Source: Cydia pomonella (taxonomy: Eukaryota; Arthropoda; Insecta; Lepidoptera; Tortricidae). Taken from it: 64,000 nucleotides of DNA. The translations under genes and the position numbers were made by a program. Where the stretch lies: the NCBI RefSeq assembly GCF_033807575.1, contig NC_084703.1, forward strand, positions 14,260,001-14,324,000, in the 5' to 3' direction. The notes beneath the pieces are model-generated. The model was not told where the DNA came from. It ran no database searches and saw nothing but the letters and a program-made list of their open reading frames with translations. Numbering within the stretch: the first letter of the stretch is position 1; every line of letters begins with the position of its first letter. Shown here in pieces: positions 46,201 through 57,879 of this stretch.

Positions 46201-47149
46201 CCTTCTGCACAAAACATTGCCTTTCAAGATGCACTGTGGGTTTTGTATTGCTACCCAGCTTTCAATTTTTAGTTTGCGTTTCGCTTCCGAGGGGATATGT
46301 ACTTTATTTTACACGTCTTCAATAGAAAGCGTGGGTGTTTTTATTGATCTGATTCCAAACTTTACTTTATATTGCCGGTGTTGAAAGTAATATATCAATT
46401 CATAAAAAGGTGCAAAATCTAAATCGATGCTTTATCAGGCAACTATTAAAGAGCCTGTAGACACACATCGACCACCGTTGTTTGTAGGTACCTACTCGGT
46501 TAATGTCAGCAGTGGCGGGGCAAGGCCAAAATTTTATGTGGGCAAGGATCATTTAGCGAGGCCCTCTGGTGGCGCAAGAAATAACAAACATTTTTATGTT
46601 GTATCCGAAATAAGTATACTTATTTGAAGCTCGAGGCCTCTTGGACCGCGGGGCCGTAGGCTGTGGCCCACGTCGCCCACGGGTAATGCCGCCTCTGAAT
46701 TTCAATAGTCAATAGTGTATTGCTTAGCGTGAGCTGAAGTTCATTTCTCAAAGACAATCTGTTTTCTCATTCGCTTTATTTTGAAGGTATCATCATCGCT
46801 TGTCCTTGTCCAATTCGTATTTTGTTTACTTCTTATTTTGTAACATACTGTATTCATCACTCTTTATTTACTTGAAACCATGACCTCGCAACGCTCAAGA
46901 TTCCACTTTTCAAACCACTCACTACGCGCGTAGTTCACTTTTGGGCGATTGAACAACATTGCCATAAATCTTAAAGTTTGAACTTAATTTAAGGCCTGGT
47001 TTAGATTGACTGGCTGCAGTAATATGAGGCCATAAAAAGCTTTTCCGCGCTTTATTTTTGTTTTTGGTAAGTCGAAATAAAATAATAAGAAACGTAATGA
47101 AAGGTACAAATTAGTACTAAATCTAGTGTAATCTAATCTAATCGAGTTA

Positions 47150-47815
47150 TAGCTTTTTTTTCACAATCCATAACTCCCGGGGGAACAATACATGCCTTTG
47201 TCCTTCATTAACCTACATGAAATATGGTACATTGTGCAACGAGGGGGGTAAGTGAAATTTTGAATACGAGGGTGATTATTCCCGACAGCCGCAGGCTGGA
47301 GGGAATTAAAGACCCGAGTTTGCAATATTCTTACCCCCGGAGTTACACACAATGTTTTTCATTACACTTGCGAAGAAAAAACTAAAATTTAAACGAAATA
47401 ATTTTTAAATACGGTGGCATATCAAACAGTCGTCCGCCATTTTGTAATTTGATAGGTTAGCATCGAGGGCACAGAACTATCCGGCATTCAGCCACGATTA
47501 ATAACTATGTAAAAAAAAATTAAACGGCTGTTAAATTAATCGAATTATTTAATTTTAAACATAAACAAAAATATTAAATTATAAACGTCAATATTTTAAT
47601 AGGAAAACTCATTAATGCTACTTGGTTTGTATGAAAAAGTGACATAATTAAAAAAAAAAAAGCTATAACTCCCTAGGGAGTTATAGCTTTTTTTTTCACA
47701 ATCCATAACTCACGCGGGAACAAAATAGGCCTTTGTCCTTCAGTACACCTGCATGAAATAAGAACTTTTTCGAGCAAGTGTGATGAAAAAATCTTTATCG
47801 AGCAAGTGTGATGAA
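47150..47815. repeat. Paired repeat blocks (TTTCACAATCCATAACTC)
   Basis: The block TATAGCTTTTTTTTTCACAA followed by TCCATAACTC and CCTTTGTCCTTCA occurs at 47150-47225 and again at 47685-47765. A CTCCCTAGGGAGTTATAGC palindrome precedes the second. The first is followed by GTGCAACGAGGGGGGTAAG, also seen in reverse at about 34245. Confidence 0.55.
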
Positions 47816-48204
47816 ATAGTTACCGACTTTAATAAGGCAGTATAAGAAATAAAAAGAAATATACATAACATTTAAGTAAAGTTATTTTAAAATATTTTAT
47901 TCGAATTACAAAGTTGGCAACTCCTATAATTGCACGAAAACCAGCGCAATGGTCCTAGGTTGTTCTGTGACTTCTGTGAGAACTCGATGCTCTGACCTTT
48001 GAAGTTGAACGCTTAAAAGGTAAGGGACATATCGACATGATCTTATTATTTTTTATTAAGTAGAGCTATTTACTCATGTCAAGCATTTTTTCTTGCTTCT
48101 TGTCCAGATCAAGATCAGAAGGTTTTAATTGTAGTCATTTCTATAATTTTCGGTTTAGGTACTTAACTTAGTATACTAACAAGTCGTTATATATGCGAGT
48201 ACAA

Positions 48205-48460
48205 AGCATAGGCGTGGAGTTGGGCCGGGCCCGGCTATCAGAGGTTAGGAACGCTTGGGGTGAGTCGGGAGATGTTGCCGGCGAGCCCGGGCCACGTGGG
48301 CACGCGGCGTCCGGCGCGCCCGGCACCCGGCGCTCGGGGCACGGGCGCGCCCACGTGGCCGCGCGATCGATAGACCGGGCGCAGGCGCGGCGCTCCATTC
48401 AGCCGGACCGGCAGGCCCGCCCTGATCGGGTATTCTCATTGGTTGCCGCGTAGGTACCCT
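48205..48460. promoter_or_regulatory. GC-rich island 2 with two CACGTG boxes
   Basis: About 250 bases of very high GC with long frames open on both strands (a by-product of base composition). CACGTG boxes at 48293-48298 and 48352-48357 lie in inverted 12-base contexts (GGCCACGTGGGC and GCCCACGTGGCC). CACGTG is the core E-box of bHLH factors such as MYC/MAX and CLOCK-type proteins. It could be a promoter or 5' UTR exon of an Imp isoform or of another gene; inferred. Confidence 0.4.
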
Positions 48461-48794
48461 AGTCGAATACTCTGATCATACACGACAAAATATTCAATGA
48501 GATCCTTACCCATCGCCCTTAACCACATACATTATAGTGCGTCCGTCAAATAACTACTCTACATATTACTTGTACAAAGTAAATCTGTAGGTACACATTG
48601 TAAAATTTCAAAATCAGACATTTTCCCTGCGGTGCCAAAAACCTTTTAGTAGACCTTACTATAAGACATTTATTAAAACCAAAGAATTAAATGTAACCTA
48701 AAATTAAAACTATCACAAAACTAAAACTAGTAAGTACCTAAAGAAAAAAAATAGAATAAGAATAAACATGGGTGACTTAGCCCAATACGTTTAC

Positions 48795-48945
48795 ATTATA
48801 TTAGGTCCGATCCCTGGGGAAGGGTTCCCATGAGGCTGGCTTCGTGCCCCTTGTGGATCGCTATGCCGATCCGTTGGTCGAGGAACGAGCCAGCCCTACG
48901 GTCCCCGGTAACCTGAATAATTTTTATTCGCAAGCTGCCTATTTA
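48795..48945 (-). pseudogene. Retroelement C-terminal fragment (VTGDRRAG type)
   Basis: The minus strand reads IQVTGDRRAGSFLDQRIGIA then IHKGHEASLMGTLPQGS, the same motif as in the fragment at 27717-28300 (VTGDRRAGGFLAQ). Adjacent minus-strand bases GAAACTCTAGGACCGTGGT are also related. Heavily truncated. Confidence 0.55.
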
Positions 48946-49415
48946 ATTTGTGGGCACCACGGTCCTAGAGTTTCGACTGCGAATGCCACAAATCGCGGGG
49001 TGTTCAGATATTTGTGAGCTATATCTGATGACGACTGTACTCCCAACTCCCTTAGTTTCCATAGACCTGTCCGAACAATGCAGTCAAATGAATGGAAGGC
49101 TTTACTATATTCTGATAATCAATAAAGATTGTTCCTGTGGGATCTTCCAGACCGAGAAGTTGTATCAAATTATGTTATAGCCACTGATGGACCTTGCCGA
49201 CTTGAAAGCCAGAGTTCTATATTTTTCCACATTTTGTTGTGGTCCAGTTTACTATAAAATATTGAAGTTAGTTATCCATGAATGTCATTATCATTATTCC
49301 TTAAGCGACCCCCTCAATTACTTGATCCACTATTAACTGTCAAGTATCACTAACAACAATACCGTCTACCTAAAAATTGTACCTATTCGAAAAGTCATCC
49401 ATAGAAGTTTATGGC

Positions 49416-49554
49416 TCCTCTACACGATGGGCCAGCGCAGACCAGTCCAAGGGACGCATTTATGCGTTAGAGGGAGTAAGTGATATTGCTATCTCATTCC
49501 ACCGCATAGCTACCGTCCCTTAGACTGGCTTACGCTGGGCCATCGTGTAGAGGA
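49416..49554. mobile_element. Hairpin MITE with CTCCTCTACACGATGG ends
   Basis: CTCCTCTACACGATGGGCCA at left pairs with TGGGCCATCGTGTAGAGGA at right, with further pairing around CCAGTCCAAGGGACG / CGTCCCTTAGACTGG. Non-coding. Confidence 0.7.
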
Positions 49555-49722
49555 ACCCTTAATTTCAGCTTTCGTAACACTTTCGTTTAACTTTTCTTAA
49601 CAAATGCTTAACCTCCTGACGACGGATATCATAATTTGCTAGTTTAAATTAACCGACAAAGAGTCGACATAATCGGGGCCCTCTGCCTATGCAACTCTTC
49701 GCGGAACCTCGGATTGATACCT

Positions 49723-49877
49723 AGAGTCAGACCAAGATAAGTTAGCAGCTATTTTGACAGCCCAGACAGTGCAAGTGTTATTTTTAAACGTCAAACTTCT
49801 AGGAAATTGAGACGTTAACTTAACACTTGTACAGGCTAGGTTATCAAAATTGCTGCCAACTTATCTTGGTCTGACTC
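49723..49877. mobile_element. Foldback MITE (GAGTCAGACCAAGATAAG ends), copy 3
   Basis: GAGTCAGACCAAGATAAGTT at left pairs with AACTTATCTTGGTCTGACTC at right, and TTTTGACAGCCCAGAC with GGTTATCAAAAT inside. It is the best-preserved copy of the family at 39475 and 39639. Confidence 0.75.
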
Positions 49878-50394
49878 AACGCGTCGCCTGCCGCTGACGA
49901 AACAAAAACGAGTGGGCTGCCAGCCTGCCACACGCCTTAGAGATTTATTTAGAGCTGTACCCAAGCTACACTTTTTTTCAAAAATAATTTTTAAGAAAAA
50001 AAAACAGACTTTAGGGAGACCGGTGAAAGAACGATTATTGTTGATTTTAGATTTCATACAATGAAATTAAAAAGACAGCGTCCTACGCCTAATTATGTAG
50101 AAAAGGAGGTAACATGTTTTTATTTTGCCACTGCACCCACCTTGACACATTTCAGATTTGCCCTATGGTTGACTGTTAAGGTACCCGCAATAGGGTATTC
50201 GACTGTATTTAAGACAAATTGTTTCACACCATGCATGAAATAAAGCAACAGATAATTATTAAAAAAACGAAATAGGAAAGAAATATAAAAATGTGCCTTG
50301 AAAACCTAACTGCTTGGCAAAGAGAACAAATTGCCAAACGTGAACTATGCAGTTCCACTTCATCAAATGTCACTTTTTTCCTTCAGGAACAGAA

Positions 50395-50655
50395 AGTTGA
50401 ATTCCTAAAATGTTGAAATCTCAAAATGTTGAATTCCCAGAAAGTTGAACATTAAAATGTTGAATTTGCATAAAGTTGAATTCTTTAAATGTTGAGATTG
50501 CAAAAAGTTGAACTTGCAGGATGTTGATTATTAAAATATTGAATTATTTAAATGTTGAGATTGCAACAAGTTGAACTTGCAGGATGTTGATTATTAAAAT
50601 GTTGAATTCTTTAAATGTTGGATTGCAAAAAGTTGAATTTGCAGAATGTTAAAGA
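50395..50655. repeat. GTTGAA tandem array with 75-80 bp higher-order period
   Basis: About 17 short units of 13-17 bases on the theme AAAATGTTGAATTC / AAAAAGTTGAACTTGC. Groups ending GCAGGATGTTGATTATTAAA recur, giving a longer period of about 75-80 bases. A reversed diverged version (AATTCTACTTTTTGATATTT, CAACATTATAAG) lies at 51258-51295, so the array may be the subterminal region of a transposon spanning about 50395-51300. Confidence 0.75.
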
Positions 50656-50963
50656 AGTTTCCGGTTTTTTTTAACTAAAATAAATAGTTTTAAAGAGATT
50701 CATTTCGAATAAACAAATTATGAATTATGATATTTATGATTTAAATATAATCTTGACAGAGCCGATTACTTCTAACAGTGACAGAGACAATCAACATTAT
50801 CTAAAGAGGTTTTGCAGTAACTACTAAGTGCCTATAGAAACGAGTCATGATTCGGTATTACGGCAGAGGTTTTAGCAGCATCTTAAATTGAAATTTCCAT
50901 AATTGACGCCTAATAAAGTAAAACTAAACTATGGCAGACCAGCGATGAGAAGTATTTCAAAGG

Positions 50964-51113
50964 TACGGTCAACCAATTTGATTCCTAGGCTACTATAGAA
51001 CCATGTCATAATGACTTCTACGAGAGTGCTTATTGAGTGATGCATGTCATGTATAGAGTAGTTAAAGCGACAAGGTTCTATAGTGGCCTAGGATTCAAAT
51101 TGGTTGACTGTAC
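50964..51113. mobile_element. Hairpin MITE with TACGGTCAACCAATTTG ends
   Basis: TACGGTCAACCAATTTGATT and CCTAGGCTACTATAGAACC at left pair with GGTTCTATAGTGGCCTAGG and CAAATTGGTTGACTGTA at right. It lies between the GTTGAA array and its inverted partner. Confidence 0.7.
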
Positions 51114-51543
51114 ATAGGTTTCGTAGGTAGGTTTTACATTATGGCATCTATAAGTAATCGAGGTAACTCTTTGAGCATTTAGGAGCCGAAAGTTGAATTC
51201 TCATAAAGATAAAATCCCAAAATGTATACTTTCCTAGGATATCACAAAGTCAACGTTATGGGAATTCTACTTTTTGATATTTCAACATTATAAGAATTAT
51301 CTCAATCAAATCTAAGTGTCTGTATGTCTGGCGTAGCCCTACAGGTAGATATCTGGATACTTAAATTTGCTAAATTAATGTAAGAACTCACGAAAGAATT
51401 GGTAACCGACGTTACAGTCTCGTGGAATTACCCTTATATGAACGAATTGGCTTAAGAATGAGTTTTTGAGCAAAAGTTGGCTAGTTTTACCGTAAGGCTT
51501 GCAATTCGAATATTCAAATATGTCGAATATTCGACCCGTTTGA

Positions 51544-51840
51544 CGTCCTGTCTGGCCTAGTGGGTAGTGAGTCACTTCCCACTAGGCCAGACAGACGGGA
51601 CCATCGGCTTCATGTAGTGACCGTGCCTATGAAGCCGATGGTCCCGGGTTCATATTCTGGCAAGGGCATTTATTTGTGTGATGAGCACGGATATTTGTTC
51701 CTGAGTGTTGGGTGTTTTCTATATATTTAAGTATTTATATATTATACATAACGTTGTATAAGTACCCACAACACAAGCCTTATTGAGCTTACTGTGGGAC
51801 TTATAATAGTCAATTTGTGTAATAATTTCCTATAATATTT
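51544..51840 (+). mobile_element. Rearranged tRNA-headed SINE with inverted head duplication
   Basis: The head TGTCTGGCCTAGTGGGTAG is followed at once by its own reverse complement CCCACTAGGCCAGACAG, then a second body start (GAAGCCGATGGTCCCGGG) and the usual body and tail (GTTCCTGAGTGTTGGG, TTGAGCTTACTGTGGGACTT). A small CCATCGGCTTCAT / ATGAAGCCGATGG palindrome lies between. Confidence 0.7.
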
Positions 51841-52964
51841 ATGATTTCCTTTATTAATCTTAATTCTTAGGTTAGGCTTTTTTTTCAATATGCATATAAA
51901 AGTAAAATATATACAGTGTGTCCCTAGCCATTGGACAAAGCCGAAAGGTACATAAGCATTAGGGTATTTAGAACCAGTGTACAAAGTATCATAACAATCA
52001 TAACAGCCGGTGTAGCGGTTTCGAAGAAACAAATTACCAATTTTTACTTTGGAGCAGTCTGTATGTGTTAGTAGCTCCTAAGGTAATATCCTCAAAGAAT
52101 AGTATGGAACCTTCTTCAACCTTTTGGATTATTTTTTTTATTATTGACACTAATAAGCAGGGGTCGGACAAAAAGTGCGGATGACGTAAAAATGACGTAA
52201 TCTTGCACACAGGATGATGTTTGAGTTTGTATTTAAACTTCCTTGTGACATGTAGTAACAAAGCAGTATTAATGAAGTAACAAAATAATCGTAAATAAAT
52301 CCATGGAATTAATAATACAGGTGGTAGGGTGATGTAGGGAATAAAATAAATTTCACGAAACTTGTTACCATAAGGTATAATTATTTGAAATTAGTTAGAA
52401 CAAGTCTGTGGGATTGCCACAATATTCGAGTAAAGATGACATTTTAGAGCGTTTTCTTATACATTAGTAAATATAAATTTTAGCTAAATATAATCGTGAA
52501 GATACAATAGCTAAACAATAACGAAGTCAATTTATTGTTCATCTGATTGACAATGTGTCAGTCAAAAACGTACTTACTCATTTCAAGTGGCGATATCGTT
52601 TAATAAAGAGGTTGATAAATGATAAGTGATAATTGTTTATGAAAATCAAAAATACTATTTGAAATCATCCTATAAGTGGTTTGACGTCATCCGCACTTTT
52701 TGTCCGATCCCTGCTAATAAGCTTTCTCATCTCTCATCAATCAATATCAAATATTTCGAACAATGTCAAAAACACTGCCAAAGATTAACACAGTGTGTTT
52801 CTTTTTGTTGTCGATTATTGCAAATAACTTTTGTTCGAAAAAAATTTTTTCGTTTCTTTTGTTCTAATTAAAAAATATATTAACGTCAGAGCATTCCTGA
52901 GAAGTAACCCTACGTGGTATTTCAGGGTTTATCCAATGGCTAAGGTCATCTGTATATACACATA

Positions 52965-53095
52965 TTAAAAAACCTAACCTTGGGTGCCGCCAGCTGAGGG
53001 GCTTGGCCCAAGCTGCCGGTGGTCAGGGCCGCAGAGAGAGGAATTATCCGCGCGGTGTCCAAGATCACCGCCTTCTGCATTTTATTATTATATAT
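52965..53095 (-). pseudogene. Probable retroelement C-terminal fragment
   Basis: The minus strand reads MQKAVILDTARIIPLS then TTGSLGQAPQLAAPKV. KAVILDTARIV-like ends are frequent at the C-terminus of lepidopteran LINE proteins. Too short to assign a clade. Confidence 0.35.
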
Positions 53096-53097
53096 AT

Positions 53098-53250
53098 TCA
53101 TATTTATTATTATACTTGTGATGAACACGAATATTTCTTTCTGAGTAATGGGTGTTTTCTATTAATTTGATTATTTATAAATATTTATAAATTATATTTA
53201 TTGTTGTCTAAGCACCCACAACACAAGCTTTAATAAAGTCAATTGGATTT
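53098..53250 (+). repeat. SINE tail fragment
   Basis: TTGTGATGAACACGAATATT, GTAATGGGTGTTTTCTATT and TAAGCACCCACAACACAAGC match the body and tail of the SINE at 34617-34900. The head is missing. Confidence 0.6.
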
Positions 53251-54643
53251 TTATTTTATTATTATTTATTTGTTTGATATTCGAACAATAGGACGCTAGG
53301 GATTCGAATATGCGAATATTTTTAATAACTCTGTTTTATCCGCTATAATTAGAATTTCTGTGTGTTCTGTGGGGTAATTACAGTAAATGAGGAACGATAG
53401 GTAACCCAAATGTGGAAGAAATACCTAATAATATTTTTAATGGATTCCTTCCGACAAGCTTAGTCAAATTTGAAATTACAGCGCAACTCAATTTCAAAAA
53501 GAAAACGAAATCAAAATATATGTTATTTTTATGGTGCGGCTGCTGCTATATGTGTAACCAACGTAAAAAGGACAACCCAAGCAAGTTTTAAGCAAAAGGG
53601 TCATTTTGATCACGCAGTACCAGTCTACCAGTGTACCTTAAAAAGTGACTAAGTATTTGAAGTCCGAACGTTGACCCCTATCGCACTTCGTAAGTTTGAT
53701 CATACCCAACTTGCCCAACAAATCTAAACATGACCTTTAGCTAACGGATAATCTACCCCAGACTACCTACTATAATTATTATACCTACCTGCGAGCCAGC
53801 TTTTCCGTCTATATCTAAGCACCTTTAGCGGCTTTAGCCGACAACCGACCATCAGGAATCAAAAATTGACAAGACAAATAGAATTTAGGTTTGTCAAAAT
53901 AAAGATTTAAAATAACAATACAAACAAACATTTTTTTCTGTTGTGTCTGGGTGGTTAATAGTACATTACGATACAAGTACGAAATATAGGAAATTCGAAA
54001 CGAGTGGCGATAAATTAAAACATTAAATGTTCGACACAGTAACGTAATATGCTAATTTTCGCACTAGTGCGGTAAAGTAGCACCATATGTACTGTAAAGT
54101 TACATAAATTCACGCAATGATGCATTTATAAAAAATACTTGATTTACTTGATGTCGAAATATTGTATGGGTACGTCTAATTTTTGGGTTTCAAACGTGGG
54201 TATCACTAACGTCATGAGTGTCATGACTACAGGAATTGGCGCCATTTAAGTACATTTTGACCGGAAAAAAATCTAAAACCATAGACAATCCGATCTTAAA
54301 TTGGGTTGTGTCTTAAACGGCCTAAATGTATACGTGCCATTTATTGAATTACTAACTAATATTTGTTTATTTCATACATTTAAATATTAAATACGTGTAC
54401 TATATATTTTTTAATAATACTTGGTATGAAAATGCGGAAGCTGATATGTGAGCTTTTAACTGAATAATATGGCATATATGGCTGATATAGCTGTTGCTCG
54501 AAGTACAAATTAAAAAAAAATACTTTCCACCCTAGGGTGGGAAATGCAATTTTCCACCTGGCTATCTGCCTATGAAAGGTGAACTTTCCGATTAGGAGAG
54601 ATAAAAATATTATTTTTTGGAGTTATGAGGAAAGTTAAATAAT

Positions 54644-56510
54644 ATGTGAAGCCTGACAACAGTTTATTTGACCCTCGCCATTTTGCGGATTTTCAATGGT
54701 ACTAGTTTCTTTCTTTTACTGGCAACAAGTACTATTTGACAACGAGCGTTGGATGTCATCGAATGTCGCCGATGTAAACAAACAGAAAATATCTACGAAT
54801 TCTATATTCAAACATAAACGGTTTTATTACAAAAATGACAAAAAAAAATCCAAAGATGCGAAAAAATTTTTAGTGAATGCAATGAAATACTTAGAGCTTA
54901 AAAAAGACGAAGGGATACATAGCATTCCAATAAACAATGTTTTAAAGTTGGTTGGTGATATGACCGGTATTGACATTTTATAGTGCGGTTGTATTGAACT
55001 GGTTAGTTGTTTGGTTTAGAACTATAATATTTCATTTAGGGTTTATGTAGATCGACAATAAAAAATATTTCTAAAAATAATGAGATGGTCTTTTTTTTGC
55101 CCCTGTACAAAACAAATTACAAAGCCCCACACAAAAAGAAAAAAATCATGAATTTTATACCGTGTGAAAACAAGTACCGAGTATCAAAACTCTGGTCACT
55201 GCTTTGAAAAAAGACATTGGATTTACAAGCAGCAGAGAGTACTTACGACAACTGATGCACAGTATGGGATTCAAATATAAAAAATCCAGAAACCAACGGT
55301 CAATATTGATGGAGCGTTCCGTATTTCCGATATTGTGGTTTGGCGTCAAAGTTATTTGGATCAAATACAAGAAGTAAGGGATAAAAATATGCCTATAGTT
55401 TATTTGGACGAGACCTACATTCATACTTCTCTGAACCACGCCAAATGTTGGCAGAGCGAAAATGAACCTGGAGTATCGAAAGCCGTTTCAACAGGGAAAC
55501 GACATATTATTGTTCATGCCGGTGGACCATCCGGATTTGTTCCTAATGCACTTCTGGTATATAATGATAAAGAAAAAAAAGCAGATTACCATGATTTGAT
55601 GAATAAAAATAATTTTAAGAAATGGGTTACGCAGAAATTAATTCCCAATGTATAGTTATGGATAATGCCCGATACCATTCCTTTCGCAGTAATAAACCAC
55701 CAACATCTGGCGACAGAAAGCATGTCATTGCAGAGTGGCTATGCTCGAATAAAATTTTATTTTTACAAAAGCATCCAAAACTGGATTGGTGGAGATTTTG
55801 AGACGTCACAAACCTGAACCAATATATGAAATAGACACGATTCTCTCCACATACACACTCCATAAAGTGATAAGATTACCGCCATATCACTGTGATTTAA
55901 TTTAAACCTTATTGAGATGATTTGGCGCATTGTAAAAGCCTAAAAAGGCAACTAAAAATGCGTCTATCGATAATAAGGCGTTTCTAAAGCTTGTTGAAGG
56001 TAGTTTTCAGGTATAAAACTTATTTTTGTTTAGAATTTGGTTATGTAAATTATTTGAATTCAGTCTATATCATTAATGATTTAAATTTTAATAAATTATT
56101 ATCGTATAGGAAGTAACTCAAGAAAATTGGAGCAATAGCTGTGACCATGTTAAAAAAATTGAAGACGATTATAGGAATAAAGGTCCTATAATCGAATTGG
56201 AGGCTGAACATTTTATAATAGAGGTTGGTGGTCCTGAAAGCGACAGAACATCTGATGAAAATCAGGTTTCGTCAGAGTCAGAAAAAGAAGAATATATAAA
56301 TATTGGATATTTAGAATCAGATTTTGACGAATAGGTAAATTGAAAGAACCGACTTCTCTGTAAGCAATGTTTTGACATTATACCAGTATCAACATGAAGC
56401 CAATGCCCACTACCCCGACTATACATGACTTACGCACATTATTGCCATACGTAAGCTGTTTGCAGCGAGACTATCTCAGGGCTAAATAAACTGTTGTCAG
56501 GCTTTACATG
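54644..56510 (+). mobile_element. Decayed Tc1/mariner-superfamily transposon with both terminal repeats
   Basis: The left end ATGTGAAGCCTGACAACAG TTTATTT and the right end AAATAAACTGTTGTCAGGC TTTACAT form terminal inverted repeats of about 25 bases. Between them is a broken transposase. A candidate TA target is present on each side but the exact boundary is ambiguous by one or two bases. The length of about 1.87 kb fits an autonomous element; frameshifts show it is dead. Confidence 0.8.
54696..56334 (+). pseudogene. Transposase remnant, DDE type with long D-to-E spacing and an intron
   Basis: The first frame (54696-54983) is a basic N-terminal region. The next piece reads LKKDIGFTSSREYLRQLMHS. 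A main frame (55335-55655) carries IVYLDETYIHTS (first Asp), IIVHAGGPSGFVPNALLVYN and LIPNV; then VMDNARYHSF (second Asp, codon 55661) and NLIEMIW (Glu, codon 55914). About 82-84 residues separate the second Asp from the Glu once small indels are allowed for, as in the DD82E (Sailor) group of IS630/Tc1/mariner elements. A GT-AG intron (about 56012-56109) seems to split LVEGSFQ from EVTQENWSN; the acidic tail ends ESDFDE at 56334. At least three frameshifts inactivate it. Confidence 0.75.
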
Positions 56511-56520
56511 TAAATAAAAA

Positions 56521-56640
56521 AACCGGCCAAGTGCGAGTGCGTTTTACTCGCGCACCGAGGGTTCCGTACAAACTTTGAATTATATACTTAGTGTAACTAG
56601 CGTAAAAGCGAAAGATTGATCAAAAGTATCTACACTAAGT
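56521..56640 (+). repeat. GGAACCCTAA-family head fragment
   Basis: ACCGGCCAAGTGCGAGTGCG, then TTTTACTCGCGCACCGAGGG and TTCCGTAC, matches the copy at 8366-8672. No tail follows. It abuts the right end of the transposon at 54644-56510. Confidence 0.6.
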
Positions 56641-57879
56641 ATAATCGTGTACAGCGCCATCTATCGGCAATCCCTAAATTTGTTAATTAATGTAAAAAGT
56701 TATCTAGATAGAAGTATATTTTTCCTGTAAAATGTATACTAATGTTAATATTACGTAATAAATTCATAAGTTTTATTTGGTAAACTTCGGAGATTAGGAG
56801 GAGGGGGGGGGGGGGGATCGGAGATCGCCCACGTACGACACTTCCATAGGTATCAAAGGATTGAATTCACCCGTGCCGCTTCGCATTCGGGTCATTCTCT
56901 CATTTCGTGCAAATCGGTGATATTCTCTCGATTTGTAATTTTTCTTTTAATTGATAAAATTTTGGATTTCGTCAATGTGTGGATTCGTTTATTAACACTT
57001 TTATGCTAAAGGCACCTTCGTAACCTTATTACTTTTCATTTAATAGGGCTACTGGTAATGAACTACGCGCTGGTAATGAAATGGCCTGAGATGGTAATGA
57101 ATGATAAAGGAAAGGAATGAAATTGGCATCGGACGGTAATTTTTTCACTGGACTGTAATGAAACAAACTTATGAAATCTGACATAAAAATCTTTATTTAA
57201 AGAAAATTAACAACATTAATAAAATCAACAATATTAAAAACGTGTCGATTAATGTCTGGCATTTAGCAAATACACAATATACCTGCATAAAACTATGAAA
57301 TAGTGAAAAGGTGGCATAAAAAGTCTCCCAAAGAAAAATATATGTATGCTTCTGAATAAGAAGAATTTTGTTACAGCCGATCCTTATTTGTTATTTAATA
57401 GTTTAAGTAACCAACATAATTATTGTTTTATTCAAAAAACTAAACTAAATTTCAATCGGTCTGTGATTAGTATATTATTTTAAATTGTTACATTATCATT
57501 AATTGACTCACTACCTACGCAATTTCGATTAAATCTCCATAGCAATTATTTTAATGGCGTGTTTTAGCAAATTTCTACAAAAAAAATTATTACTATTTGA
57601 CCGCTATTTCTTTCTGTTTTCTTTGAGCACGAGGTGTCATTTCCTTTATGCTACAAATCTTTTTTGTTCCTTTCTTAACAAGTATCTATTTCTTTCTTTT
57701 TCTCTTTGCATCGCATATAATTCGGGATTATTTTTTATAATCTAATATTTTTCTTTTTTACGCTGCCTATCTTTTGCTAGTTAGTCTTCTTTGGTCATTT
57801 TTTTCTCTGGCCTGGCCATTTTAATGCTAAAACAAAGTGATAACAAAGCATTCCTTAAAGAACATTTGACTAAGGGAAG

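Larger units (their letters stand above)
45581..48200. other. Downstream of the last recognised Imp exon, repeat-rich
   Basis: No exon was recognised beyond the GC island at 46090-46200. Repeats include paired GTTATAGCTTTTTTTTTCAC and AATCCATAACTC blocks at 47150-47350 and 47660-47800. Confidence 0.45.

Noticed and set aside
48168..48453. Arg/Pro/Gly-rich proteins of 64-86 codons in the GC-rich island
   Set aside because: Frames are open on both strands because of base composition; no domain, and no convincing splice or start context.
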